Source: Rhizophagus sp. LPA8_4_AMF
Lineage: Eukaryota > Glomeromycota > Glomeromycetes > Glomerales > Glomeraceae
Assembly (NCBI GenBank): GCA_021464525.1
Contig: JADRCO010000852.1
Location: 1-25,503, forward strand
DNA length: 25,503 bases
Direction: 5' to 3'
The notes beneath the pieces were generated by a model. The model searched no databases. It worked only from the letters and a program-made list of their open reading frames with translations, and was not told where the DNA came from. How positions within the stretch are numbered: the first letter of the stretch is position 1; each line of letters begins with the position of its first letter. Shown one piece after another: positions 1 to 10,653 of this stretch. The position numbers were made by a program, and so were the translations under genes.

Positions 1-800
1 AAATAAAAAGTTTTCTAATAAAAATTCGTTAGCTAAATTTTTGACCAAAGTGATCGTCCAAAAGAGTTTTTTTCAATCTAACAGATAAGATATTTGTTGA
101 GTAAAAAAATTTTGACGGTTGTAATTGTAAATCACGTGCTACAACTATTTTTAGTCAGTTACACTAAAATTAAGCAAGTCATCTGCTCAAAAATTGAGCA
201 ATCGACCAATTCTAAAGCAGACTCCTGTGTCTAATGCAATACGATACAGCTCCAGACAATTAATATTGAATATAATCATAGGACATCTTTGTATAATAAA
301 TATTATGATGTACCACGCGAAGAACCGAACAATAAAATTTTAACTGTAGAAGTCACTTCAGAACCAACATGTGGAACGTTCAATTAAACAATTTCAAAAA
401 AAAAAAAATTATTGTATTATCGATCCTGAAGGGAAATACTCATTTTTTGTAAAAACAAATATTGGGAAATTTCCATTTCAATGCAAAAAGAGAGAAAAAA
501 AAAGAGTTAAATTCCAGATTTTTTTGGATCAATGTGAGTTAAACCATCATTTTCAAACATGTGAATATGATATTCCTAGCTAATATAGTCACGCTTCATT
601 TATCGTGCTGCATTAGCAATTTTTAAATAAAATTCAGGGCAAAGAAATCAGTCAAAAGGCTTCTGGCCAACCGTTTGGCTGACCATTTTGACTGACCACC
701 TGGCTGACTGTGACCGTTGCATTATCTATTTTCATGCATACTCTTTGTTAGGAAACCAAAAAAACAAATCAATTTTTGTAACAAGAGATCAAATCAAGCA
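1..800. other. AT-rich intergenic DNA, no supported gene
   Basis: An open frame at 371-583 (+) encodes about 70 lysine-rich residues, but it opens on GTG with no ATG and has no recognised motif. A more GC-rich patch at about 655-715 carries repeated TGGCTGAC and GACTGACC words. Nothing else is supported. Confidence 0.5.
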
Positions 801-808
801 ATTAAGTG
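801..808. repeat. left target-site duplication of the hAT-type element
   Basis: ATTAAGTG directly precedes the left terminal inverted repeat and is repeated perfectly at 1145-1152 directly after the right one. Eight bases is the duplication size made by hAT transposases. Confidence 0.85.
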
Positions 809-1144
809 TAGAGCTTGGAACCGTCCAAAAAAACCTTAGCCGGTTAATTAACCGGTTAATATGAAAATTATTTAAAAAAAATTTTTTTGCTGAAGTTTTT
901 GATTTTACTTATACATTCAGTTGCAAGGAGATCATATTTTATCAATACTGTTATTAATAAATAAAAAAAAATTTAGTATTGATACTTCGAATTTGGGAAC
1001 ACATGACTGAAATTACCAAGTCTCTGGGCCGCATTAAGTAAATCTGACCAGAATTATGAATTTATGGTCAAAATAGTTTTAACCGGTTAACCAATGTCTT
1101 AACCGGTTAATTAACCGGTTAACATTAACCGGTTCCAAGCTCTA
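809..1144. mobile_element. hAT-type miniature inverted-repeat element (MITE), 336 bp
   Basis: The ends are perfect 15-bp terminal inverted repeats: TAGAGCTTGGAACCG at 809-823 and its reverse complement at 1130-1144. Inside each end are copies of the palindrome-like word AACCGGTTAATTAACCGGTT (839-860 on the left, 1078-1133 on the right), so the subterminal regions also pair. The flanks carry an identical 8-bp duplication (ATTAAGTG). There is no coding capacity, so mobility would depend on a transposase elsewhere. The 8-bp duplication and TAGAG-type ends are typical of the hAT superfamily; the assignment rests on these and not on a known family match. The undamaged ends and duplication suggest a fairly recent insertion. 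Confidence 0.85.
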
Positions 1145-1152
1145 ATTAAGTG
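1145..1152. repeat. right target-site duplication of the hAT-type element
   Basis: ATTAAGTG, identical to 801-808, lies directly outside the right terminal inverted repeat. Confidence 0.85.
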
Positions 1153-1958
1153 AAATAGATGATGTAATAAAAGTAGGTAAATGAAAATTTGAATCATTGT
1201 ATTACAAGAGCCTCATGCTACAGCTTATTTCTAGAATATTATTTATGTGCACAATTGCCTATATCGGTGCGAAGCATAGTTAATAATTAAAAAAAAAAGA
1301 ACTGTAAAAAAGAACTGTCAATGAGATTTATTTTTGAGAAATTAATGTTACACATGATAAGATTTTTTTAATTAAAAAAAAAATTTTATTATTTTACTTT
1401 TTTAGGCATTTTTTTTTCTTTAGATTTTTCTCAATGAAATTAAACTCATTGATAAACTTGTTCGGCGTATTAATTCCGTTTAAAAATTTTAGATATTAAC
1501 ATTTACACAACATGTGACCATGATTGCACGTTAGACAAAATCAATTGTATTTTTCTTACATTTTCTCTTTGGAAATTAAATAGATTCCTATTTTGATTCG
1601 ACAAATAAAATTCAAATCCACTTTTCCTTCATATATCGATTTATATTGCTCAGATGCAATTATACGATTTATAGAAATTATCTAAATAATAAATTATTTC
1701 TAGAAATTGAAGAATTCAAAGCCCGATATCGGCTCATTGTAGGACTATGTACGATTGTTGTAATAAACCTCGTGAATCATATCTTGTGTCGCCCTTTTTC
1801 TTTATAAGACATATGAATTTAACTGAATTGCGTTTTCTTTAAAAAGCTCATATTTTTGAGTCAAAGAATTGAAATTGGGTTATATTACTCCTATACAATA
1901 TTTCTCTGAACAAGAATTATCTTCCCTGTTTGTGTTTACTGTTTCAACAACAAAAAAA
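1153..1958. other. AT-rich upstream region of the secreted-protein gene
   Basis: No coding feature is seen. A TATA-like CTTTATAAGA lies at 1799-1808, about 150 bp before the ATG at 1959, and could serve the gene downstream. The leader is T- and A-rich. Confidence 0.4.
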
Positions 1959-2959
1959 ATGTCTAAAAATATTTTTTTTCTTTTTCGATTATTCGTTCTC
2001 CTTATCTGCGTGTTCCAGGTTTATGGTCAAATTTCTGATCAATTACCCCGTAAGTTGGGTGCAAATAAAATCTTCATTCATTTCCACTTCTAAATGAATT
2101 TTCTTTTAATATTAGAGGGATGGACTCGCTCCGGAAGTAAACCAAATGAATATCAAATGGGAGTCGATTCTGCAATATTTCATGGAACAGCAGCTGTAAG
2201 GACTTAAAGCAAATATAATTTTTTTTCTTAAAACTTTTATCTTCAGGCCACATATTTATAGAAGTTCCATTTTTTGAATAGGTTGGAAGTAGTGGTTTTA
2301 TAAAATCGCTTCCGGGAGTGACCTATAATGGGTTTGGTACTTTGATGCAAAGGTTCACTCCAAAAGAATTTATAGGAAACCGAGTTCGACTTTCATGTTT
2401 CATAAAATATGAAGTAAGAATTCTAATATTAATTTTTTTTTTTTTAAAAAAAAACAAATTGATAAATCTTAATTTGTTTATTATCTATTATTATTGTTTT
2501 AGAATATCTTAGGGAATGCTGGTATGTGGATGCGAGTCGATACCCCAAAGGAACAGATTCTTGATAATATGCTTGATCGACCAATCCAAGGTAAAATATA
2601 AGATCAATCGTTGTTATATAAGTATAATTAGTTAATTATCCTATTTTATTTATTTATTTATTTATTTATTTTTAACAGGTACTGGCAATTGGACAGAATT
2701 TACAAATGTTTTAGATGTTCCTAAAGACGCGGAAAGAATTTCCTTTGGTATTTTATTAAAAGGTTAGTCTCTCCAAATAAAACGTTAATTATAATATACT
2801 AATATATTAACCTTTACTAATACTATTTTAGGTGACGGGCATGCTTGGCTTGATGATTGTAAATTCGAAATCGTAGATAAATCTGTCCCATTAACTCCGC
2901 ACATAACTGCACCTCCACTTGAAAAACAATTGGATCATCCAATAAATCTCTCTTTCTAA
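1959..2959 (+). CDS. secreted protein with bacterial-type AraC-associated domain, six exons
   Basis: Exons 1959-2049, 2116-2195, 2282-2413, 2503-2590, 2679-2762 and 2832-2959 join in frame to a 200-residue protein ending at TAA. All five introns (66-89 bp) are GT-AG, the first with a perfect GTAAGT donor. Residues 1-23 are a signal peptide (short basic start, then hydrophobic core IFFLFRLFVLLICVFQVYG), so secretion is likely. The mature part runs GWTRSGSKPNEYQMGVD, FGTLMQRF, RVRLSCFIKYE, GMWMRVD, LDNMLDRPIQGT, VLDVPKDAERISFGILLKG and HAWLDDCKFEIVDKSVP. This order closely resembles a module I know from bacteria, C-terminal in some AraC-type regulators or stand-alone, probably a jelly-roll ligand-binding fold. 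No DNA-binding domain is present, so a regulatory role is unlikely; ligand and function are unknown. ATG 1959 is the first in-frame ATG before the signal peptide. AATAAA at 3069-3074 may be the polyadenylation signal. Confidence 0.85.
2646..2671 (+). repeat. TTTA microsatellite in intron 4
   Basis: About six TTTA/TTTATT units lie just before the TTTTTAACAG acceptor and form the pyrimidine-rich tract of the fourth intron of the secreted-protein gene. Confidence 0.8.
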
Positions 2960-3898
2960 AACTTGAAACTTTTTGGTACATTTTTTCAACTTCATAAATT
3001 AATTAAATAATTAAACTTTAAAAATCATATAATATATATTTAAATTGAATTTTTAAATTAAACCATACAATAAATATTAAAGTTATATTTAAAAAATAAT
3101 TTATTGTTAACAATTATGCATGATCAAGTTTAAATTGTATCGTACAAAATTCTTTCTTTCACTAATTTACTTTCATATAACATTATAAAAAATATACTGC
3201 TAAAATACATTATTACATCAAATTCTATATCCGAGTTATCAGGAAAAGAGTCCTAATGGGCTGTTAGCACATTACTGGATAACTCAAAAACATAAATTAA
3301 CATACTTAATAAATAATAACTGATAACGCTAATTCTCGCGCGCAAGACTTAAAAATAGTGTCCAAGAAGGAACAGAGAAAAATTTCGCAAAAGGCCTCGC
3401 AAAAAAGCTCCCACCAAAGTAGTATATGTAGGTAATATAACATACTTTGAGACTCATGAACAGAATTAAATTAATTAAAATATTAAAAAAAAAAGTTGCT
3501 TAAAAGGGATGTAAATGGCACGAGGTAGAATTTTAACTTTGCGGCGTAGGCTTCATCGTTTGCGTGATTTAACGCACGTGACCAAGTGTACTTTAAATTT
3601 TTGTTTATATTACTTTCACTATTATTAGCTTAGGCTTAAACTTTAGATTAAACTTTAGATGAATTTAGTAAATTTAAATCTGATATAATCGATCTCGATA
3701 ATATTCTTTCATTTGAAAACTTCAACATATTAAAAAAATGCGAAGAAAGGCGATTAATTTCAATGATATTTTATTATAAACAATTTAAAATTACTATTTG
3801 ATTTCAGGGTTCGAGTTTTATAATTAATTTAAATTGATTATATTATTTATCAAATTTTATCACAATTATAAATTGAAAGGATGTAATAGAGTACATAA
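2960..3898. other. intergenic DNA
   Basis: The first 120 bp hold the 3' end of the secreted-protein gene with an AATAAA at 3069-3074. A 38-codon open frame begins at 3514 (arginine-rich start) but is short and unrecognised. Nothing else is supported. Confidence 0.4.
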
Positions 3899-6800
3899 AT
3901 GAAACAACCACCAAAAAATCGCGAATCATGGATATCTGATATTGCTGATCTTTTGATGCGTGAAAAATTAGAAATCAGGTTTGCCCAAATTTAGTCACGT
4001 TCAACGCAAACGATTATCTTTGCATATCTAATAATCTACTTAATTCCATTAATTTTGAATTAAAATTTTGTTTTTCTTGACTCATCAGAATGAACGTAAA
4101 TTTGCTTATGTCAAGTAAAAATATTGAACTTAAAATTGGAAAATCTTGGTAAGAAGCAAATACGTTTTCAATTAGAACTAAATTTTTAACCTTTTTTCTT
4201 TTAAAACATTGAGCTCATTTATTTTTACAATTATTTAAAAAAAGTTAAATTTAAAACTGGAAACGCTTATAAATATCAGTTATGGAAGCAAAATTTGGAA
4301 AATTATTAGTTCCTGTTAGTTGCATTGATATGTAACGTTAAACTATTTTTAATATTTATTATTTCTTAATGAAATTTATTATACTGTACTTTTATAAATT
4401 TATAGTTTGTGGTCTGGTTATAATCCCGTTCATCGCCGTTCCTACATGGTTCTGTCTTTATTGGAGCTGGTGCTGTTTAAATTTTTGCTTTCTCTTTAGA
4501 AAACCATCATGGTGTGAATTGGGTATATGGTCTCATTATAACTGCAAGCTTCATCGCTATCAGTTGCGTAAAGCACCTTAGTTTAGTTGCTACTCGATTA
4601 GAGAATCACTTGGATGCCTCGAAACATGCCATATCAGCTTGTTAATTGCCGGCTCAGCAGATGTCACAAACGGGAACCAATTGTTGTTTCAACATTCTTT
4701 GAAGGTCTACTAACCTACGAAATAGTATATAGAACTGGAAATTTTTATGAAAGATTATCGGATACATAAAAAAAAATTGTGTTAGATAAACCATAACACG
4801 AAAATAATGTCGGTCTCTACACTATTACCAACTTATCCCAATTGACACCAAACTATACAAAGGTTCTGATGGTGAAAATACTACAATGACGAGTACTCAA
4901 TCTGATAATTTTGCCGAGGTCTTGGTATCAATGAAGGAACAAGAATTTATTCTACGAAAGATTCCAATGAAACTTTTCGATCTCAATCTGAAAGCAAATT
5001 ACCTTTGAATTTGATTATGAGGTTGGCCCTAACGAACACGAACATGTGTTTCAGCGTATGCTTACGTTATACGTCAATTGCTTCTTCATCAAATGCTTTG
5101 ATTAGTCTACAAGTGAAAATTTTCATACTCCTCAGTTCATTTGGTCTGTTACGAGTAACCAAAGTAATCAAGACACAATTATGACCGACGTATTTAACAA
5201 TCTGAGACAATAAATGAAAAGAACATACGTTTATCGGTCGAACTTCATCCAATAATATGTTTAATATGGACGAACAAAAATATTATTTTTCCAATCCGAA
5301 TATATGTCCAATAAAGCCAATTCATCGGAACATAAAAGTTTGGACGTACTATAGACATTCACGGCCCCTTATTTGATTGGCGTATTACCTAACCGAAGGA
5401 CAACTAGCAAAATCTTTATTGCTAGTTGGTGTGATGATGTACGTTCTAACAGAACATGATTTGATACTACTAGATTGTTGTTATATTGGAGATTCTACTA
5501 TAGCTAAAGCTGGTAATCTTGAAACCTACCTCAATATTAATTTTATTAATTTCAATTGTAAATATTCCTTATTGACGCGTTCTTTTTGATAACTTTCAGG
5601 GTATCTACTTGAATTCTTTGTTTATATGACTTCCAGTCATCTGGTTGTTCATATTTCAGTTCCTCAAGAAACGGAAAGTGATCAATCCATGTTTTCGGAA
5701 CAACATATTAGTTATATTCAAGGCTACAGTTAATTTGGCCAGTACAATTCAAACGCGTGGTCCATCAATGCTCACGGTTCAAGTGCGCAGCTCTAAGCGA
5801 AGCATTTGACATATCCAAAATCAATTTGCTTTCTTCATAGACCAATATGGTAAATCCTGATGGAGATGATAAAATTATATTCACATAAGGATTTCGAAAC
5901 TATTTACCTGATTATATATTCCCGAAAAAATTTTGCAATTTCTTCGATAAGTTTAAACGTATTAAAGATGAAACTGAAGGACCTCAAGGACTTTCTTGCT
6001 GGAATTTAAATGAATCGGATATCTCTTAACCAAAATCATGTCAAATAGCAATTATAGCATCCTTTCACAAAGCGTCACCGACTTTATTAATCATGATATA
6101 ATTCAAGGTGATGACAAAAAAACGGACGTATATATGTAAGAACAAATATAAAAGTATTTCATTATTTCATTGAAATGTTTTATGTTTAATATAACATCAA
6201 TTTTAAATTAGTCTCTAATCCAAGATTCAGCATTGGTGACCAATTATAAGCGTTATGTGAAGATTTAAGAAGCGAATGGATATTGAAAAGGACAAGCCTG
6301 ATGACAGAAAATTGGCTTTGGAATAAATATTGAAATTGTCAAGTGTCTTCTTGAAAGGTAATAAAGATAATCAATTTTTTTTTAGTTGGATTAGTTTGAT
6401 ATCGGAAACTAATTACGAACGAAAGACAATTTGATTTCTTGGAGACTTCATTGCCTAACGTCGATTCAGAATCTTTTACTTAAGATCTTTTGAACACTGT
6501 ACATAGATAAGGCTTATCAAGACATATAAAACTCGATCTCTTAAACACATCTATCATTTATAATTCTTATTGGCACTGCTGGAATTTTCGACCATTCGTC
6601 AGCTCTTATGGTTTCAAGTTAGAACATGTTTGAGCAGCAAATATTGGGACGTGCATTATACTGCCTTAAAATATCATCCAATAGGCTCAATTTCATTTTT
6701 ACGTTCTCAACTGCCTTCATAACTTTGTTGAGACGAAACTTTATCTTCCAGTGAGAATTTGTCTCCCATAGAACAACAAAACTTCATTAAATGAGGATCA

Positions 6801-8340
6801 TATTATCTGATTGTCTATTATGGAATTACCGAATACTCAAAAAGTGTGTTCGCGAAACTGCGGAGCAACAGCAGTCAACGAATATGGAAAAATATTTGGA
6901 GATTAAGAAATTGTTAGCAAACAATTTCAAAGTTCTATTTCATTTCATCAACACCACAGAATCTTTCTCAGCCCCAGATGAGCATCAACAATTTATATTA
7001 TTATTAATTCCGCTTTAGTACGCCTGAATACCGATATTGCTTTTATATCTCTAAGCAGATCTGGGTGAGGGTAATAAATTAATTGATCTCTTTTTTCCGA
7101 ATTCTCTATTGAGCTACCATGAAACAGTTCGTGGTTATTTTTACAACGAATTGCCAGTCCTCAAGATGAAAAATGCACTCGCAATCTCATAGAAAGTACA
7201 CTTCATTGGGCGTTAATTTTGAAAAAACTTTTCATGGAATGAAACATGTGATTCATACGCAATTCTCTACGTAAATACCTTAGTCTTTGCCGAAGTATGC
7301 AAAAACGCCGAACTGCGGAACGAAGGAAAAAAGAACCTTTATCGTCTTCTAGACAACCGTTGACGTCAATATAGAGAAAAGAGACTTTGATGTGGTTCGC
7401 ATGACATTACTCTCACAGAAATGTCTCAACCCTACTTAAAAGAACTTTGTGTGGTCTGAATCCCAAGATCTCTAGACCTACCTTAAATCAAATAGAGTCC
7501 GACGTTATGCATTATATATCGACAATTTATTGTTTGCTCTACATAATTCTCAAATTCGGCGTTTACCTTTGGTTGAGATTTCTATTATTGGTCGAAATAT
7601 TTCGAGTCATAGTCTTTCAAGCGATGGATATTTGCATAAAAGCTTTTTGGAAATGTCAATTAGGAAAGAAAGAACTTGCAGTTGCAGCGAGTCAATCATC
7701 AATTATTCACAATACGCAAGCGTTTATAAGAATGTTTGATCGAATTTATTGGATTATAGCAAAAAAGAATGAATTTAGAAAATATCACAGGTCCCTCTGT
7801 TATTTTGGTTCACGAGGCTACATAACATGGTTGTATACATTCGCTTATTTCCTCTGATTACACATTTTCCTCAGAAACTCTGATAGATGAAATGATTCAC
7901 CATATTGACTCTAAAAATTGGCTGAATCTTGTAGTCCTAACTTCCATCCCACACATTCTATCTTATAATATTTCAAAAATTGGTCTTTAAACGTACTTGA
8001 CGTGAAAGTTATGCATTAATTCTTGGAATATAGTGACTAGTAATGTCTCATCAAAGGATCGAAAATGTTGTGACCAGTGACCACCGACGACGAATCTGAT
8101 TTGCGAATTTTCTGACGCATCATCTTTTAATGAAAATAGAATTAATGGGGTTAAATTTCTTGTTGATCGTGTTGTAAGGTATATAGTAGTATTATAGTTG
8201 ATGTTTCTGAATTATTATTCAAGAGTTGCGTGATCGATTTGAATCTGGAAAAATGCGGGCTATTAAGTTGAAAAGCAGGAAGAGATTTGAAAAACAAATG
8301 GAAAAGCAAAGAACAATACTCAATATCAAGCAATGATAGA
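3899..8340 (+). pseudogene. degenerate coding relic(s), unrecognised
   Basis: The region has more even base composition than its flanks and carries many short coding-like stretches that change frame or meet stops. Examples are an apparent start at 3899 (MKQPPKNRESWISDIADLL) with GT-AG-like splice sites at 3979/4088, a hydrophobic helix then a charged helix at about 4511-4630 (YGLIITASFIAISCVKHL then VATRLENHLDASKHAIS), and a 50-codon stretch at 4859-5009 (TMTSTQSDNFAEVLVSMKEQ). Others are FDYEVGPNEHEHVFQRMLTL near 5015-5075, HISVPQETESDQSMFSEQHI near 5650-5710, 6791-7018 (EKYLEIKKLLANNFKVLF), 7447-7857, and a basic helix near 8210-8330 (KSRKRFEKQMEKQRTILN). All read on the plus strand. I do not recognise a family. 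It could be one long gene broken by many indels or several relics side by side. Confidence 0.45.
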
Positions 8341-8698
8341 GGCTAGATTAAAGAGATTTAGCTATAATTAGTTCTTAAACACGTTATTTAAGTGACAATT
8401 TTTTTTTTTTAGTTCAAAATAAATGTTAGTGTATTTATTGAAAATGTTAAGCACACACATTAAAATAAAATCCCAGATTGTGGACAATCTTTTATTGCAA
8501 TTAAACTGATTATTTTATATATTTGTAGATTTGTTGATTATTTTGATACTTGAAAATTTTTTTTTTCTTCTTTTTTAACTACAAAACAATTTTCTATCGA
8601 TATAATAATTTTCATAATAGTAATATATTTCAAGAATGAAATTAATTGCATCTATTCAATAATATAGTGAATTTAATTCATCTATTGCATTTAAAATT
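8341..8698. other. AT-rich spacer between two relics
   Basis: A/T homopolymers and no coding-like stretch are seen. Confidence 0.4.
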
Positions 8699-9530
8699 TT
8701 AATGGGTTTCTTTGACTCGTGCGTATGCCAGTTGATCAGTAACATCATTAGCTATAAAGACTGAATCCGGAATTATCATCCCAGAGTAAAATTTTTAGAT
8801 AAATAAAATCCATTATTTTTTGTTTCTCCTATATGTAAAAATAAGTAGATAAAATAGACAAGTACACATATTTTCGCTATAATTAAAATTAAGCAACTAA
8901 GGATTATTGGACCCATTTAGTCCAATTGTTATCACCAACAGAAATTTCAAACAAACTAGTTGCACGAATCTGTTTTTCACATACTCCAGCTATCACCTTT
9001 TAATGAGCTCCACCTCTTCTTCCAAGCACTCGCCTGTATCCACCACGCACTCATACTTTTTATTATTCACGTCATAAAAATCATATACTGTACAAACAAG
9101 TCAGGATCATCGAGTCTTCTAATACAAACTCTAACCTCTATTTAAAAATGAATAATTTGAAACTTCATATTGATGCTAAATAGTAAAATTAAAAAATAGC
9201 CCTTCAAATTTACAATCAAGTTATATTTAAACCTTGTAGTCATTCCTATCTTTAATATACTGAAAAATTACCATCTTTGCTGCTTACTACGTGACAGACG
9301 CATTTGATCAACTGGGATTTTTGTGGAATCAGGCATCATTCAATAATCATCAGAATAATCCAGTCCAAACTCTGTTTGTACATCGTCACCATGTCCTACA
9401 AATTCACCTCTGTCAAGTGTGTTGTAAAAAAATAAGAGTTTAAGAGTTTAAACTCAGCTTCAGTGATTTTTCTGAAGGCATCACTTCTGAGATAATCTGG
9501 CATCGAAGAGAAGTTCTTGCCTACACAGCA
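8699..9530 (-). pseudogene. unrecognised minus-strand gene relic with frameshifts
   Basis: Read on the minus strand from about 9530 downward, coding-like pieces appear in order: KNFSSMPDYLRSDAFRKITE, then a shifted DRGEFVGHGDDVQTEFGLDY, then DSTKIPVDQMRLSRSKQQRW ending at a possible GTAATT donor. Next come RRLDDPDLFVQ, YDFYDVNNKKYECVVDTGEC followed by LEEEVELIK, and VIAGVCEKQIRATSLFEISV through NNWTKWVQ and a stop near 8910. A last piece, MIIPDSVFIANDVTDQLAYA, ends at a stop at 8699. Two joins need frame changes: an apparent extra TA before YDFYD, and a one-base shift at LIK/VIAG. I cannot name the family. The acidic and amphipathic make-up looks like a genuine former protein, not random AT-rich sequence. 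Confidence 0.5.
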
Positions 9531-10653
9531 AAATAGGTTAAGAAAATAAACATCACTTTACTATACAAAAATATAAAGAAAATAAGATTATTACCGAGAT
9601 ATTGTTGTATAAATTAAGAAAGATTCTTATTGATAAAATTGGATCCAAATCACTACATAACAGTTAACGAATCAAAAAAATAATATACATTCTTTATATT
9701 ATTTTGGTTACTGATAATTACCGTGCTTTACTAAAATTAAGCGATGCAACCTAATGCAACATGGGTGGCGTGACTGTGTTACAACTTTTTTAGGAATAGA
9801 ATATATGATAGCAATTCAATCAAATCAAGAATTTAATTTGATAGTTGATGATGTAATTTTGCATATTATAAAGAAATTTTAGATACACTGGTCATTTATA
9901 TAAATCGGTATTCAAAAATAGTTAATCGAAAATTTATCACGGGTAGTCTATTTTTTTTATGTTATTTACTTTTTCTATATTCAGTATCTGATTAATTTGA
10001 CAAATTTTATATATAGTATTCGTCTTCAAATAAATATTATTTCTAATTTTATTTTTCAATGGCAAAATAAAACAATTCAATATTGTTTATTATAAGAATT
10101 AGATGATCTTTTTTTTGAATTAACCATGGCGCGATGTGTAGTGTTGGATTGCTATGCCTCGCCTATCCTATTTTTGGCGGTTCTTACAGCTATAATATAC
10201 AGTATATAATAGTAATGCGTTCGTCATTTTTATTCGTTATACAAGTACTCTGAAATATATTTCTCTATCAGTAATGTTATAGGATCCGCAACATGTTTAA
10301 TGTTGCTAATTTCTACGATCCTACATGATTCGTATATATTATATTATAATATTAATATTGTATTGGGATACAATACTGGTCAAGTTCTTTGTTTAATTCC
10401 ATATTTCAAGCACTTGCTTATGTTGTATCTGTAAACATGTTATTGAGAATAAGAAACAAAGATTAAAAAATAGTCACAAATTTTTAAAAAAAGCTTGCGA
10501 ATCGAATAATTAACGCAAAAGGTTTTGATTTTACATCATTGATTTGCAGTTGAATTGACAAGTTATTAAAAGAATTTACACGATTTTAAATTTTTTAAAT
10601 TAGCAAAAAAATATAATTAAATATAATAATCCTATAATTTAATTCCTATAAAT
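9531..10653. other. AT-rich intergenic DNA
   Basis: No gene is supported. A 22-codon open frame at about 10126 is too short to credit. A small perfect hairpin, GCAACAT-GTTTA-ATGTTGC, lies near 10289-10307, enclosed by AGGATC/GATCCT arms (about 10281-10322). Confidence 0.4.

Noticed and set aside
371-583. Open frame of about 70 residues, lysine-rich with Cys and His
   Set aside because: It begins on GTG with no ATG, has no recognised domain and depends on A-runs; not supportable as a gene.
1869-1958. Upstream extension of the secreted-protein frame
   Set aside because: It opens on TTG; the first ATG is 1959 and immediately gives a good signal peptide.
10126-10210. 22-codon open frame with a hydrophobic end
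   Set aside because: Too short, isolated, and without promoter or conserved features.
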